From the NCBI GenBank assembly GCA_018268855.1, contig JAFDVR010000006.1, positions 124,001-188,000 of the forward strand: DNA of 64,000 nucleotides, read 5' to 3'. This stretch comes from Acidobacteriota bacterium. Lineage in GTDB: Bacteria; Acidobacteriota; Terriglobia; Terriglobales; Acidobacteriaceae. This document shows, piece after piece, positions 18,572 to 28,364 of this stretch. A program made the position numbers and the translations under genes. A model generated the notes under the pieces. It had not been told where the DNA came from and made no database searches. It saw only the letters and a program-made list of their open reading frames with translations. Every line of letters begins with the position of its first letter. Positions within the stretch are counted from its first letter, which is position 1.

Positions 18572-20446
18572 ATGCCCCCATTCTTTCCACTTCCGCAATT
18601 CATCCGCGAGCGCGCCGCAGCCGCTCCAGGAAGCGTATTACTGGAAAGCTCACGCGGCGGGATGGACGCACGCAGCCTGCTCTTCACCGAACCCGAGCGC
18701 ATCCTTTCAGCACACACGCTCGATGAAGTTCCACGCATTTTCGCCGAAATCGAAGCAGCCCTCAACCAGGGCATGTATATCGCGGGTTTTCTTGCATACG
18801 AAGCGGGATTTGCATTCGAAAAAACTCTGCATCCTCTCATCGGAACAAACACCTCCGCAGGGCCGCTCGCATGGTTCGGTGTCTATCGTTCACCAGAGAC
18901 CTTCCAGCACACCGGACCTATTGCAGAACCGGAGACGCACACCTCTCCTGCCACGCCACAAACCATCACGCTGGACGCAGACGAAAGTACCTATACCGAA
19001 CGCGTCGAACGCATCCGCGCCCTGATCGCCGCAGGCCATACCTACCAGGCCAATCTCACCTTCAACGCGCAATGGCAGGAGCACCGCACTCCCGCAGAGA
19101 TCTTCCGCCACATCATGCGCACGCAGCCGGTGGAATACGGCGCGCTCATCCACACAGGCAATGCGCACATTCTCTCCGCCTCGCCTGAACTCTTCCTACA
19201 ACGCGAAGGCTATCGCATTAAAACAAAACCGATGAAAGGAACAGCTCCGCGGGGTCGCTGGACACAGGAAGACGACATGCGCGCTGAGTGGCTGCGCAAC
19301 GACGAGAAGAACCGCAGCGAAAACCTGATGATCGTCGATCTGCTCCGCAACGATCTCGGCCGCATCTGCGAACCTGGCAGCGTGCATGTGCCCAGTCTCT
19401 TCGATGTAGAGCGGCTGCCCACAGTACTGCAGATGACCTCCACAATCGAAGGCACTCTGCGCGAATCATGCAGCTACACAGATATCTTTCGCGCACTCTT
19501 TCCCTGCGGCTCGATCGTCGGCGCGCCAAAGATTCGGACCATGCAGATTCTGCATGAACTTGAATCGCAACCACGCGGTGTTTACACCGGCGCCATCGGC
19601 TACATCGCTCCAGACGGTCACGCCACCTTCAGCGTCGCCATCCGCACCATCGTTCTACGCGGCGCGAACGCACGCATGGGCGTAGGTTCGGGCATCGTCT
19701 ACGACTCAAAACCCGCAGACGAATTCGAGGAGTGCCGCTCCAAAACAGCATTTCTGCAAAAGCAGGTGGAAGAGTTCGAACTTATCGAAACCCTGCTGTG
19801 GGATTCGGCCTACACGTTTTTCGATGAGCATCTGGAAAGACTCGCATCCTCAGCGCGTTACTTCGATTTCTTCTTCGATCGCGCACGCGTGAAAGAAGCA
19901 CTTCACAGCACGACACGCACCTTCGCCTGCGGAACACGCCATCGTGTTCGTCTCACGCTGAATCGTTTCGGCGTTCCGGCGATCACCTCTTCCCCGCTAC
20001 CGCACAGCGAACAGCAACCCATCTCCGTGATGCTTGCCGCCGACCACACAAACAGCAAGAACACCTTGCTCTTCCACAAAACAACAGCACGCGCACAGTA
20101 CGACACAGCCTTCCACCGCGCACAGAACCTCCGTTGCCAGGACGCACTCTTCATCAACGAGCATCATCAAGTCACCGAAGGCGCCATCCACAACATCGTC
20201 TTCGTAAAAGACGGCCGCTGGCTCACACCTTCTCTCTCCTGCGGACTCCTGCCGGGCGTCTATCGCAATCACCTGCTGCGCATAAAACCTGAACTCACCG
20301 AAAAAGAGATCACTCTCGAAGAGCTTCTCTCCGCAGACGAAATCTATCTGTGCAACTCCGTGCGCGGCCTTCGCAAAGCGGAACGCCTGCTGCAGGAATC
20401 CGCAGCAGGCGTTCGATTGATATGGGAGTCTAACCGGAAAATTTAA
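18572..20446 (+). CDS. pabBC: Fused aminodeoxychorismate synthase component I / aminodeoxychorismate lyase
   Basis: A 624-residue fusion for p-aminobenzoate synthesis in the folate pathway. Residues about 1-400 form the PabB chorismate-using domain. Key segments are AGHTYQANLTFN, the KPMKGTAPRG stretch that binds chorismate, NLMIVDLLRNDLGRICEPGS and FPCGSIVGAPKIRTMQI. Residues about 405-624 form a class IV aminotransferase fold, PabC-type: LIETLLWD, the PLP-domain segment EGAIHNIVF and LLPGVYRNHLL. The glutamine amidotransferase (PabA) is not in the window. Fusions of this order are known in several phyla. The gene stands alone between glycan genes. Confidence 0.93.
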   Translation: MPPFFPLPQFIRERAAAAPGSVLLESSRGGMDARSLLFTEPERILSAHTLDEVPRIFAEIEAALNQGMYIAGFLAYEAGFAFEKTLHPLIGTNTSAGPLAWFGVYRSPETFQHTGPIAEPETHTSPATPQTITLDADESTYTERVERIRALIAAGHTYQANLTFNAQWQEHRTPAEIFRHIMRTQPVEYGALIHTGNAHILSASPELFLQREGYRIKTKPMKGTAPRGRWTQEDDMRAEWLRNDEKNRSENLMIVDLLRNDLGRICEPGSVHVPSLFDVERLPTVLQMTSTIEGTLRESCSYTDIFRALFPCGSIVGAPKIRTMQILHELESQPRGVYTGAIGYIAPDGHATFSVAIRTIVLRGANARMGVGSGIVYDSKPADEFEECRSKTAFLQKQVEEFELIETLLWDSAYTFFDEHLERLASSARYFDFFFDRARVKEALHSTTRTFACGTRHRVRLTLNRFGVPAITSSPLPHSEQQPISVMLAADHTNSKNTLLFHKTTARAQYDTAFHRAQNLRCQDALFINEHHQVTEGAIHNIVFVKDGRWLTPSLSCGLLPGVYRNHLLRIKPELTEKEITLEELLSADEIYLCNSVRGLRKAERLLQESAAGVRLIWESNRKI

Positions 20447-20481
20447 AACATTTTCCTTCCAGGTATGGAGGTCGTGTTTTT

Positions 20482-20568
20482 CAGGGCCGAAGACCCGCTC
20501 TATATTAGCTGGGGCAACGCCCCAGGTATGCGGTCTATATAAACCAGAGCGCTGAAGGCGCGACCTAT
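20482..20568 (+). repeat. Triple-hairpin intergenic repeat, copy 2
   Basis: Same three-hairpin order as copy 1: CAGGGCCGAAGACCCGC, CTGGGGCAACGCCCCAG and GAGCGCTGAAGGCGCGA, with matching linkers. It lies between the convergent PabBC and sulfatase genes. Confidence 0.85.
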
Positions 20569-20597
20569 ACCCGCAGCCACATCTCTAAAGAAATGAG

Positions 20598-22186
20598 CTA
20601 GATCAATCCAGCCATCTTCTCATCAAGATTGAGCTTGTCCTTAAGCTGCTTCTGATGTTCCTTCAGCAACGCATAAAGTTCCTTCTTCTTCGCTTCCATA
20701 GCGGGGTCCGCACTCAAATCATGCACCTCATATGGATCGTTCACCATGTCATAAAGCTGCACACGCTTCACTTCCGGATACAGAATCAGCTTGTGCGTCT
20801 TAGTGCGAATGCTGCGCTGGAAATGTTTGTAGTAACCGAAGATCGCATCATGCACAGGCTCGTTTCCGCCCTTCAATAGCGGAGCAAGGCTCGGAAACTC
20901 CACATGATTGGGCTTCTTCATGCCGGACAATTCGCATGTTGTAGCAAACATGCTGTGCTGATACACAAGCTCATCCACACGTCGTCCCGCAAGAATGCCC
21001 GGCCCAGCAATGATGCATGGAATACGCATGCTGCACTCGTACGTATTCTGTTTTCCCAGCAATCCATGCTCACCCACGGCAAGGCCATGATCGGCAGTCA
21101 TAATGACGTACGTGTTCTTCGCCTTGCCTGACTTCTCCAGCGCGTCGAAGATGCGGCCGATCTGCGCATCCATATGCGAGATGATCGCGTAGTACTCGCG
21201 GCGATGCACCTGCACCATGTGCGGCGTGCGCGGGAAAGGCGCAAGCTGCTCGTCACGCACAAAATGGTCGCCCTCATCAAACGGATGTTCCGGCAAAAAG
21301 CTGTCCGGCACCGCAACCTTCTCCACCGGATACATATCCAAAAACTCCTGCGGAGCCTGTCGCGGATCGTGCGGCGCATTCCATCCCAGATAAACAAAGA
21401 ACGGCTCCTTGCGCTTCGCCGCTTTGTTCAGCAGGTAATCGCAGACGTGGTCTGCATAAAACTCGCTTGCATGCTGAATCTTCTTCGGCTTCCATGGCTC
21501 CAGCACGCTGGTGTCGAGCCAAAGGCCGCGTTGGGTCCGGTCTGTTGGACTCCACGGATCGCTGCCATCCGGACGCGGACGGTGGTACGCCGTACCGTTG
21601 ATGCCTGTCGATCGATACATGCCGGCCCATCGGGCCCCATCTCGGTAAAGCAGCGCTGCATCGACACATCGTCCACATGCCACTTGCCGCAGAGGTACGT
21701 GTGATAACCCGCGCCACGGAACGTCTGCACCCACAACTGATAATCGCCAAGCGCGAGTTCCACTTCCTGATTGTGATCATTGCCGAGCGCCGCAGGCAGC
21801 AGCTTGCTCTGCATATCATCAATGTCATTCGGCTGATAGCTGGAGAGCCGGCGCGCTGCCTCCATCGCGTTGAAGGCAGTCAATCCGCTGTTCAACATCG
21901 TGCGGCTCGGCGCGCACACAGCCGGCATCCACGATCCCTGCTGAAAGCAGTGCGTAAATGCGCATCCTCGCGCCACAAGGCGATCGAGGTTCGGTGTATG
22001 GATCTCAGGATTGTTCAATGCATGGATCGTGCGGAAGGTCATATCATCCGCAATCATGAAGAGAAAGTTGGGACGTTCGTCCTGCTCTCCATGCGCATGT
22101 GCGTGCGTCTGCGCCTCAGCTGCGGCGGGGATGCCTGCTGCGGCAATGCCCGAGCCGAGCAACTCCATAAACGTTCTGCGATCCAT
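20598..22186 (-). pseudogene. Secreted sulfatase, split by a one-base frameshift
   Basis: Formylglycine-dependent sulfatase of about 528 residues if the frame is restored. The upstream frame (22186 down to about 21625) carries a twin-arginine-like signal (MDRRTFMELLGSGIAAAG), the metal Asp pair in MIADDM and the catalytic Cys91 in CAPSRTM. The downstream frame continues with GMYRSTGINGTAYHRPRPDG, VYLGWNAPHDPR and MTADHGLAVGEHGLLGKQ. The two frames join at about 21621-21628, where one extra G would restore MGPDGPGMYR. Either a sequencing error or a real lesion; the rest of the protein looks intact, which favours error or a very recent mutation. It lies downstream of araDB. Confidence 0.85.
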
Positions 22187-22242
22187 CCATTTCTCCTATG
22201 GCCGTCAAATCTATGGAGTCACTCGTTGTCATGTCAATCGTT

Positions 22243-23829
22243 CTATGCGTGTGCGCGCACTTCCGCAGCAATACGCCGCAACTCCGGCAGTACATCGCCA
22301 AGCGCAACGGGTTCAGCCGCACGCGTGCCCAGCGCGAAGTACACCTTGCGATAGAGCTTGTACAACTTCTCATACACAGCAGCAGCTTCCGGATGTGGCG
22401 TAAACGTCTTAAACGGCAGACATAGCTTCTCCTGCGCTGCTTCAATCGTCGGATACACACCTGCGGCCACCATGGCCACAATGCCCGAACCGAGGCTCGT
22501 TGGCACACCATCGGGCACAAGCACGGGCTTATTCAACACGTCGGCGTACACCTGGTTGAGCACGGCATTATTCTGAGGAACGCCGCCCGCGTTGATGACG
22601 CGTTCCACCGGAACACCATGTTCCGCCATACGCTCCAGAATGATGCGCGTATGGAATGCCGTGCCTTCCATCGCGGCGAAGAGTTCATCCTGCGCCGTAT
22701 GGATAAGGTTCCATCCAAGCGTCACGCCGCCCAGTTCAGGATTCACCAGTACCGTGCGATCGCCATTGTCCCAGCTCAAACGCAGCAGTCCTGTCTGCCC
22801 GGCTTTATAAGACTCAAGGCCTGCGGCAAGGTCCTTCACCTTCACGCCTGCGCGTTTTGCAATCGCGTCAAAGATATCGCCCACAGCAGAAAGCCCTGCT
22901 TCAATGCCGGTCAATCGCGGATCGACACTGCCCGGCACCACGCCGCACACACCGGGTACAAGCTCGGTCTTCTCCGCCATCGCAATGATGCACGTGGACG
23001 TGCCCACCACGTTCACCACATCGCCTTCTTTGCATCCCGCACCAAGCGCGTCCCAATGCGCATCGAATGCGCCCACTGGAATCGGAATGCTGGCCTTCAA
23101 TCCCATCTTCTCGGCCCATACCGCAGAGAGGCCGCCGTAGATGTGATCGGAGGTCAGGAACTCGCCTGTAATCTTTTCGCGCACGCCGCGCAACAGCGGG
23201 TCCACACGAATCAAAAAATCTTCCGCTGGCAATCCGCCCCACTTCGGGTTCCACATCCATTTGTGCCCCATGGCGCAGACAGAACGCTTCAACTTTGCAG
23301 GCGACGACACTCCCGTCAGCGTTGCCGCCACCATGTCGCAATGTTCCAGCGCAGTGGCAAAGCGAGCGCGCTTCTCCCCGTTTGCATGGCGAAGCCAATG
23401 CAGCAGCTTGGCCCATCCCCACTCATGCGAATACACGCCGCCGCACCACTGGATCGCTTCCACACCCATCTGGTGCGCGGTGCGCGTAATCTCCTGCGCT
23501 TCGCGGTGTGCGCGATGGTCGCACCACAGGTAGTAATCGTCGAGCGGCTGCAGATTCTCATCCACCACAATCACGCTTGAGCCCGTAGTATCGAGCGCCA
23601 TTGCAGCTACATCCTCGCCGCGCACACTGCATTGCTGCAACACATCGCGCGTGGCCTTCACCAGCGCATTCATCTGGTCGTCGTGCGACTGCGTAGCGAA
23701 GTCCGGATCTTCGCGGCGCCGGTGCAGCGGATACTCCGCCATCGCTGTGCCAAGCCTGCCCTTTTCCGAATCGAGAAGCGTTACGCGAACGCTCAGTGTG
23801 CCAAAGTCTGCTCCCGCTACGATTGCCAT
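22243..23829 (-). CDS. araB: Ribulokinase
   Basis: Phosphorylates L-ribulose with ATP in arabinose breakdown. About 528 residues, FGGY kinase family. The N-terminal GADFGTLSVRV phosphate loop, ALDTTGSS, WCDHRAHREA and the ribulokinase-specific GAFDAHWDALGAGC are present. VVGTSTCIIAM and the late adenosine-binding segment INAGGVPQNN complete the fold. The ATG at 23829 starts the conserved domain and has AAAGGAC upstream; the longer frame adds only low-complexity sequence. araD lies 28 bases upstream on the same strand, forming an araD-araB unit. araA is not in the window. Confidence 0.95.
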   Translation of the reverse strand: MAIVAGADFGTLSVRVTLLDSEKGRLGTAMAEYPLHRRREDPDFATQSHDDQMNALVKATRDVLQQCSVRGEDVAAMALDTTGSSVIVVDENLQPLDDYYLWCDHRAHREAQEITRTAHQMGVEAIQWCGGVYSHEWGWAKLLHWLRHANGEKRARFATALEHCDMVAATLTGVSSPAKLKRSVCAMGHKWMWNPKWGGLPAEDFLIRVDPLLRGVREKITGEFLTSDHIYGGLSAVWAEKMGLKASIPIPVGAFDAHWDALGAGCKEGDVVNVVGTSTCIIAMAEKTELVPGVCGVVPGSVDPRLTGIEAGLSAVGDIFDAIAKRAGVKVKDLAAGLESYKAGQTGLLRLSWDNGDRTVLVNPELGGVTLGWNLIHTAQDELFAAMEGTAFHTRIILERMAEHGVPVERVINAGGVPQNNAVLNQVYADVLNKPVLVPDGVPTSLGSGIVAMVAAGVYPTIEAAQEKLCLPFKTFTPHPEAAAVYEKLYKLYRKVYFALGTRAAEPVALGDVLPELRRIAAEVRAHA

Positions 23830-23857
23830 TGCTTGTCCTTTACTTGCGTCCTGTCCT

Positions 23858-24544
23858 TTACTTTTGTCCGTAGGTTGCGCTTGCGCCGTGCTTGCGGAAG
23901 TAGTGGCGATCCAGCAGCGTTTTGGAAACACCGCACTGGCTGTTCAACAAAACCGTCATAAACGCCATCTTCGCCACCGCTTCCAGCACCACCGCATTGT
24001 GGGCGGCATCGTGCGGGTTCTTTCCCCATGCAAATGGCGCATGTCCTGCCACCAGCGCAGCAGGCACAGCTATCGGATCGATTCCGTCGAAGCGTTCAAT
24101 AATGGCGGTTGCGGTGTTCAGCACGTAATCGCCATTCACTTCGTCATCCGTCAACTCGCGCGTGCATGGAACAGGACCGTGGAAGTAATCTGCATGAGTC
24201 GTGCCCAGCGCAGGAATATCGCGCCCCGCCTGCGCCCATGCTGTTGCATGTTCCGAATGTGTGTGCACCACTGCGCCGATTCCAGGAAAAGCCTTGTAGA
24301 GCGCGAGATGAGTTTTAAGATCGCTGGATGGACGCAGCTTGCCTTGCACAATCTCCCCGTCCAGATTCGTTACAACCATATCGTCCGACTTGAGCACGTC
24401 GTAGTCCACTCCACTCGGCTTGATCACCACCAGTCCCGACGCACGATCGATCCCGCTCGCATTGCCAAACGTGTAAAGCACCAGCCCCCGGCGGACCAGT
24501 TCAAGGTTGGCTTCCAGCGTCTCTTTCTTCAACTGCTCCAACAT
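23858..24544 (-). CDS. araD: L-ribulose-5-phosphate 4-epimerase
   Basis: Class II aldolase-fold epimerase making D-xylulose-5-phosphate from L-ribulose-5-phosphate. About 228 residues, the standard length. GNASGIDR and KPSGVDYD bind phosphate. The zinc ligands appear in HTHSEHATAWAQ, with a further His expected in the C-terminal half, and TTHADYFHGPVPCTREL is the characteristic middle segment. The ATG at 24544 follows GAGGG and starts the conserved MLEQLKKETLEANL. First gene of the araD-araB unit; arabinose regulation is not visible. Confidence 0.95.
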   Translation of the reverse strand: MLEQLKKETLEANLELVRRGLVLYTFGNASGIDRASGLVVIKPSGVDYDVLKSDDMVVTNLDGEIVQGKLRPSSDLKTHLALYKAFPGIGAVVHTHSEHATAWAQAGRDIPALGTTHADYFHGPVPCTRELTDDEVNGDYVLNTATAIIERFDGIDPIAVPAALVAGHAPFAWGKNPHDAAHNAVVLEAVAKMAFMTVLLNSQCGVSKTLLDRHYFRKHGASATYGQK

Positions 24545-24702
24545 CGTGTTAAACCCTCGTTTAGTTCTGCACACCAGCTTATCGCGAATACAGAAACCGC
24601 TCCCTTAAAACATGAGGCTGTTCCTTCTATGGAAGTCGCAGCCGGATAGAAGCAGACACAAACCTCCATAAGGAAAGATAGGCCACAACGTGATGAGGCA
24701 AA

Positions 24703-26747
24703 CTATCGGCTTCGATGCAGCCGCAAACTCACTGTCACCACACGTGGCGTGGCCAGCGTCAGGGTGGGCGTACGCCCAGCTTCGATGCGGCGATCCAAAA
24801 GGTTCTGCACCGTAACAGCCAAATCCCACCGGCGCGCAAAGGTGCGTTCCGCCTCCACATCCATACGGAAAAATCCATGCAGCACAGCCGAGTTTGCCGA
24901 GTTATCGTAAAGACGCCCACTCTCTCGTCCTTGCAAATTCAAAACGCCAATGCGCCGGTGCTCCGCTCGTAATTGAAGCGTGGCCGCATGACGAGCAACC
25001 TCAGGAATCCAATTACCCACAAGCGAAGGATCAGGCTGGAAGCGTGTCACCGTGGCAATAGCCAGCTGGTATCCACCGCTGAGTTGCAGGAACGAGGCAG
25101 GCTGCGTGACAAAATCCACGCTCACGCCACGGCTGCGAATCTGCCCCAGATTTTCGCGCCGGAGAGTCTGGCTTGTTGGCGTAGAATTCAGCAACAATGC
25201 GCTGACCGGCCGGTTCACCTCGGTCCAGAAATAGCTGCCGCGCACCGTGCCCGCTCGCATATCTTTCTGCGCTCCAAACTCAAATCCGGTCGCACGCTCC
25301 GACCGTAAAGAGTCATTTGGCAACGTCAACTGTTGGCCTACCTGGCTGTTGCGGTACAACTCATTCAACGTGGGCCCACGAAAGGCACGAAAGACAGAAC
25401 CAGACAGAGATACGCCATAACCCAGCTTTCTTACGACCCCAAGCCGTGGATTGAAAACCACCTCGTCTGTTCGAGCAAGATTGGTCAGCGTACCACCTAC
25501 ATGCTTCTTTGCGTCGAAGGTACGGAAATCATCCACACGCCCACTCAGAGCTGCCGACCATGGCGCGTGCTGCCACAACAATTCTGCATACCCGCCCGAG
25601 GCACGCTGACGCGCGGTGATATCAGTCACCGTACCGGGAGTTCCGTTCGCATACTGCGTCTCAACATTGGTCGCCCGCACATCGCGCACATCCATACCCG
25701 CGACTGCGGTGATCTCATTCCACGTCGCTGCCCACTGCGCTGCGGCGCCAAACTCCTGCGAAGGCACTGTCTGGAGGCGATTTAGCGATTCGGAAGCACG
25801 TCCTGCACTGATGGAAGAAAAGCTCTGGTGATAACTCTGGTCCGAACCGAAGAAGCGCACAAAAAAACGGCTGCGTCCTGTTACTGCATCGCCACCACCC
25901 TGATATCGCCATAAATGTGTGCTATTTGTCTGAATTTCCGTACCATTTTGCCGTAATTCGTCCAATAAATTGCCACGCAAAAACACTCCCTGCTCCGCAT
26001 CGCCGCGCCGGATTTCAAGCCGCCCTGCCCCCCTCTGACTCCCGCAGGCCGGTCTACTGCTCCACGCTGCTCCGGCGCAACCGTGATGTATCCGTCTGTC
26101 CGCAAAACACTTACCGCGCTCAGGCCACTCCAACCATGGTGTGAGCCAGTGAGAATGCCATCCCCTGACACAGTTCCGAGTCCTCCACCACCAATCTGCA
26201 CGATGCGCCGAACATCCGTCGGTTTCACAGGCACAACATCAATCACGCCGCCAACTGCACTGGAGCCATAGAGATCGGAGGCGCCGCCGCGCAGGACTTC
26301 TACGCGATCAATGGCAAGTGCTGGAATTTCGTTCCAATGAATCCATCCGCCGAATGGGTCGTTGAGCGGGACCTGATCGCTGATCACCAGCGTGCGGCTT
26401 GCCGCAGTCGATCCCAATCCACGCAGGGAAATGCCCTGTGTAGTTGGGTTTGCGACCCATCCACTGGTGCGGCGATAGAGTTCCATGCCCGGTATCTGCC
26501 GAAGACGATCATCGAGCGTGAAAGCTGGTGTTTCCTGGAGATTTTGGGCATTTAATATGCGGATGCTGCTGGCGGTTACGCTGGTGCCCAGAGGGGTGCG
26601 TGAAGCCGTTACGGTGACCTGTTGTTTTACAGGTGCGACGGGTTTTGTTGTTTGTGCAGACAGACTTACAGCGAGGGCGAGCAGCGGTAGCTGGAAAAAC
26701 GTACGCACCTTTCCAGAGTCGCACGGCAGCCAAATTGGGCAATTCAT
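24703..26747 (-). pseudogene. TonB-dependent receptor, split by a one-base frameshift in a G6 tract
   Basis: Outer-membrane receptor of about 682 residues if the frame is restored. The first frame has a signal region (FFQLPLLALAVSLSAQ) and the plug domain: VTVTASRTPLGTSV, GISLRGLGSTAASRTLVISD, IDRVEVLRGGASDLYGSSAV and GGVIDVVP. The second frame carries the barrel and ends TVSLRLHRSR. The frames join at a run of six G on the coding strand (26028-26033); seven G would read through as VRGGAGRLEIRRGD. It may be sequencing error, decay or slippage-based switching. The start is taken as the ATG at 26747; TTG at 26765 is possible. It begins about 45 bases after the fluoride antiporter stop. Ligand unknown. 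Confidence 0.8.
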
Positions 26748-26791
26748 CTGTCCTTTTCGATGCAAAATGCGGCAGAAAAACGCACGTTTAG

Positions 26792-28090
26792 CTAACTTAT
26801 CTGCCGAATTTTTGCATCCACCGCGAGCGAGGCTTCCTGTTGCGCGGAATCGCGGTCATGTTTCTTATTAACAATGCGTTGTGAGCGGTAGATGCCGGAG
26901 TGCCCTGAAAAGAGGTAACTCAGCACACAGGCGACGGCAGCATACGCCCCTGCTTCGGAACCGAAGAGTTCGATCGCCATCAGTGAAGAAGCGATGGGAG
27001 TGTTTGCTGCACCGGCGAAAACAGCAACAAAGCCCATGCCGGCAAGGAGCGAGAAAGGCAGGGGCAGAATGTAACCGAGCGCGTTTCCCAGTGCTGCGCC
27101 GATAAAGAAGAGTGGCGTTACCTCTCCGCCTTTGAAGCCTGCGCCAAGCGTAACGGCAGTAAAAAGAAACTTACCGGCAAAGTCCCATGGCGATTGTTCC
27201 ACGTGGAACATTTCTACAATCGCGGGGATGCCGAGGCCTATATATCTTGTGGAATGTATGACATAGACGCCTATGGCCACCAGAATGCCGCCAAGGAAGG
27301 GGCGCAATGGCGCATACGCAATATAGCGCTTGAAAACGTTTCCAATAGCATGAGTGCACTTGGCAAAGGCCATTCCGGTGAGTCCAAATGCACTTCCTGC
27401 CAGAGCGGCAAAGAAGAGGCCACGCAGAGTCATCGCCGGTGTTTGCGTGACGGTGTAGATAGTGTGGTGGATGCCCCATATACGTGTGGTGAAATCGCCG
27501 ATGAAAGCCGCGATAAAGCATGGAACGATGGCATCGTAACTCACTGTTCCGATTGCAAGCACTTCCAGACCAAAGATCGCTCCTGAGAGCGGCGTTCCAA
27601 AAACCGAGGCGAAGCCTGCGCTGATGCCGGTCATCAGCAGGATGCGACGCTCGCGCGGCCTAAGGCCGAAGGGGCGCGTAAGTTGGTCTGCAAGCGATGC
27701 ACCGGTCTGTATGGCAGTCCCTTCGCGTCCTGCGGAGCCACCAAAAAGGTGCGTGAGAAAGGTGCCGAGCAGGATAAGCGGCGTCATGCGGATGGGAATG
27801 GTCCGCTTAGGATCATGGATTTCGTCGAGGATGAGGTTGTTGCCCGCTTCGACAGAGGTACCGAGATATTTATAGAGAAGTCCGACGAACAGGCCAGCGA
27901 CGGGCAACAGGGCGATGATCCCCTTGTGGCTCTCGCGCGTCTCCGTAGCCACATTGAGCGACCACAGCAGCAGCGCGGAAGCGCTTCCCCCCAGAATGCC
28001 TGCGGGAATGGCAATTGGGACCCAGCGCAATAAGTAGCGCAAGGCATTCCTGAGTTCTGTTGAGGTGGATGCGGGGTGAGATTTCGACAA
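26792..28090 (-). CDS. clcF: Fluoride/proton antiporter, CLC-F type
   Basis: Inner-membrane CLC family protein of 432 residues that expels fluoride in exchange for protons. Instead of the chloride-type GSGIP it has AGNNLILDEIHDP, followed by GGSAGREGTAIQTG and GFKGGEVTPLFFIGAALG. These variants distinguish the CLC-F branch from chloride channels and transporters. A fluoride riboswitch directly upstream supports this function. The start is TTG at 28090, 5-6 bases after AGGAGG; that ribosome site lies in a hairpin of the riboswitch. The TonB-dependent receptor follows closely and could share the transcript. Confidence 0.94.
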   Translation of the reverse strand: MSKSHPASTSTELRNALRYLLRWVPIAIPAGILGGSASALLLWSLNVATETRESHKGIIALLPVAGLFVGLLYKYLGTSVEAGNNLILDEIHDPKRTIPIRMTPLILLGTFLTHLFGGSAGREGTAIQTGASLADQLTRPFGLRPRERRILLMTGISAGFASVFGTPLSGAIFGLEVLAIGTVSYDAIVPCFIAAFIGDFTTRIWGIHHTIYTVTQTPAMTLRGLFFAALAGSAFGLTGMAFAKCTHAIGNVFKRYIAYAPLRPFLGGILVAIGVYVIHSTRYIGLGIPAIVEMFHVEQSPWDFAGKFLFTAVTLGAGFKGGEVTPLFFIGAALGNALGYILPLPFSLLAGMGFVAVFAGAANTPIASSLMAIELFGSEAGAYAAVACVLSYLFSGHSGIYRSQRIVNKKHDRDSAQQEASLAVDAKIRQIS

Positions 28091-28097
28091 AAGGTCC

Positions 28098-28165
28098 TCC
28101 TACAGGTTCGTAGGAGTTATCAGCAGCAGTTATGCATGCGGTTATGGCGAACCCCATCGCCAAAG
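28098..28165 (-). ncRNA. Fluoride riboswitch (crcB motif)
   Basis: The minus strand carries the conserved crcB aptamer: GGCGATGGGGTTCGCC (28161-28146), then AACCGC, then GCTGATAACTCCTAC ending near 28110. Right after it, CTCCTAC (28116-28110) can pair with GTAGGAG (28104-28098), which contains the ribosome binding site of the fluoride antiporter. This suggests translational control: without fluoride the site is masked, with fluoride the aptamer holds CTCCTAC and frees it. The aptamer match is strong; the switching model is inference. Confidence 0.93.
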
Positions 28166-28178
28166 GCTGTATAGAAGC

Positions 28179-28207
28179 ATTAAACCTGATGCGGTGGTGA
28201 TGGTCAA
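28179..28207 (-). promoter_or_regulatory. Sigma-70 promoter for the fluoride riboswitch transcript
   Basis: TTGACC (28207-28202) and TTTAAT (28184-28179) are separated by exactly 17 bases on the minus strand. The expected transcript start near 28172 lies about 10 bases before the aptamer. Confidence 0.65.
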
Positions 28208-28309
28208 AAGGAAAGTGGTGATGTTCCTTTGAGGTTAAGTCTCGATGGTCGCGCTACCGCTCAGTCGAGGTGATGTACGGGTTCTTAAATGGATTGACTC
28301 ACAGAAAGA

Positions 28310-28344
28310 CCCCACCCTTTCGCAAAAAACGCGAAAGGATGGGG
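28310..28344 (-). terminator. Intrinsic terminator after the beta-barrel protein gene
   Basis: On the minus strand CCCCATCCTTTCGC and GCGAAAGGGTGGGG form a 14-bp stem (one mismatch or wobble) with a T-rich loop, followed by TCTTTCTG. It lies about 20 bases after the stop codon. Confidence 0.75.
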
Positions 28345-28364
28345 CACCCCCCTCTGATCGTCGA

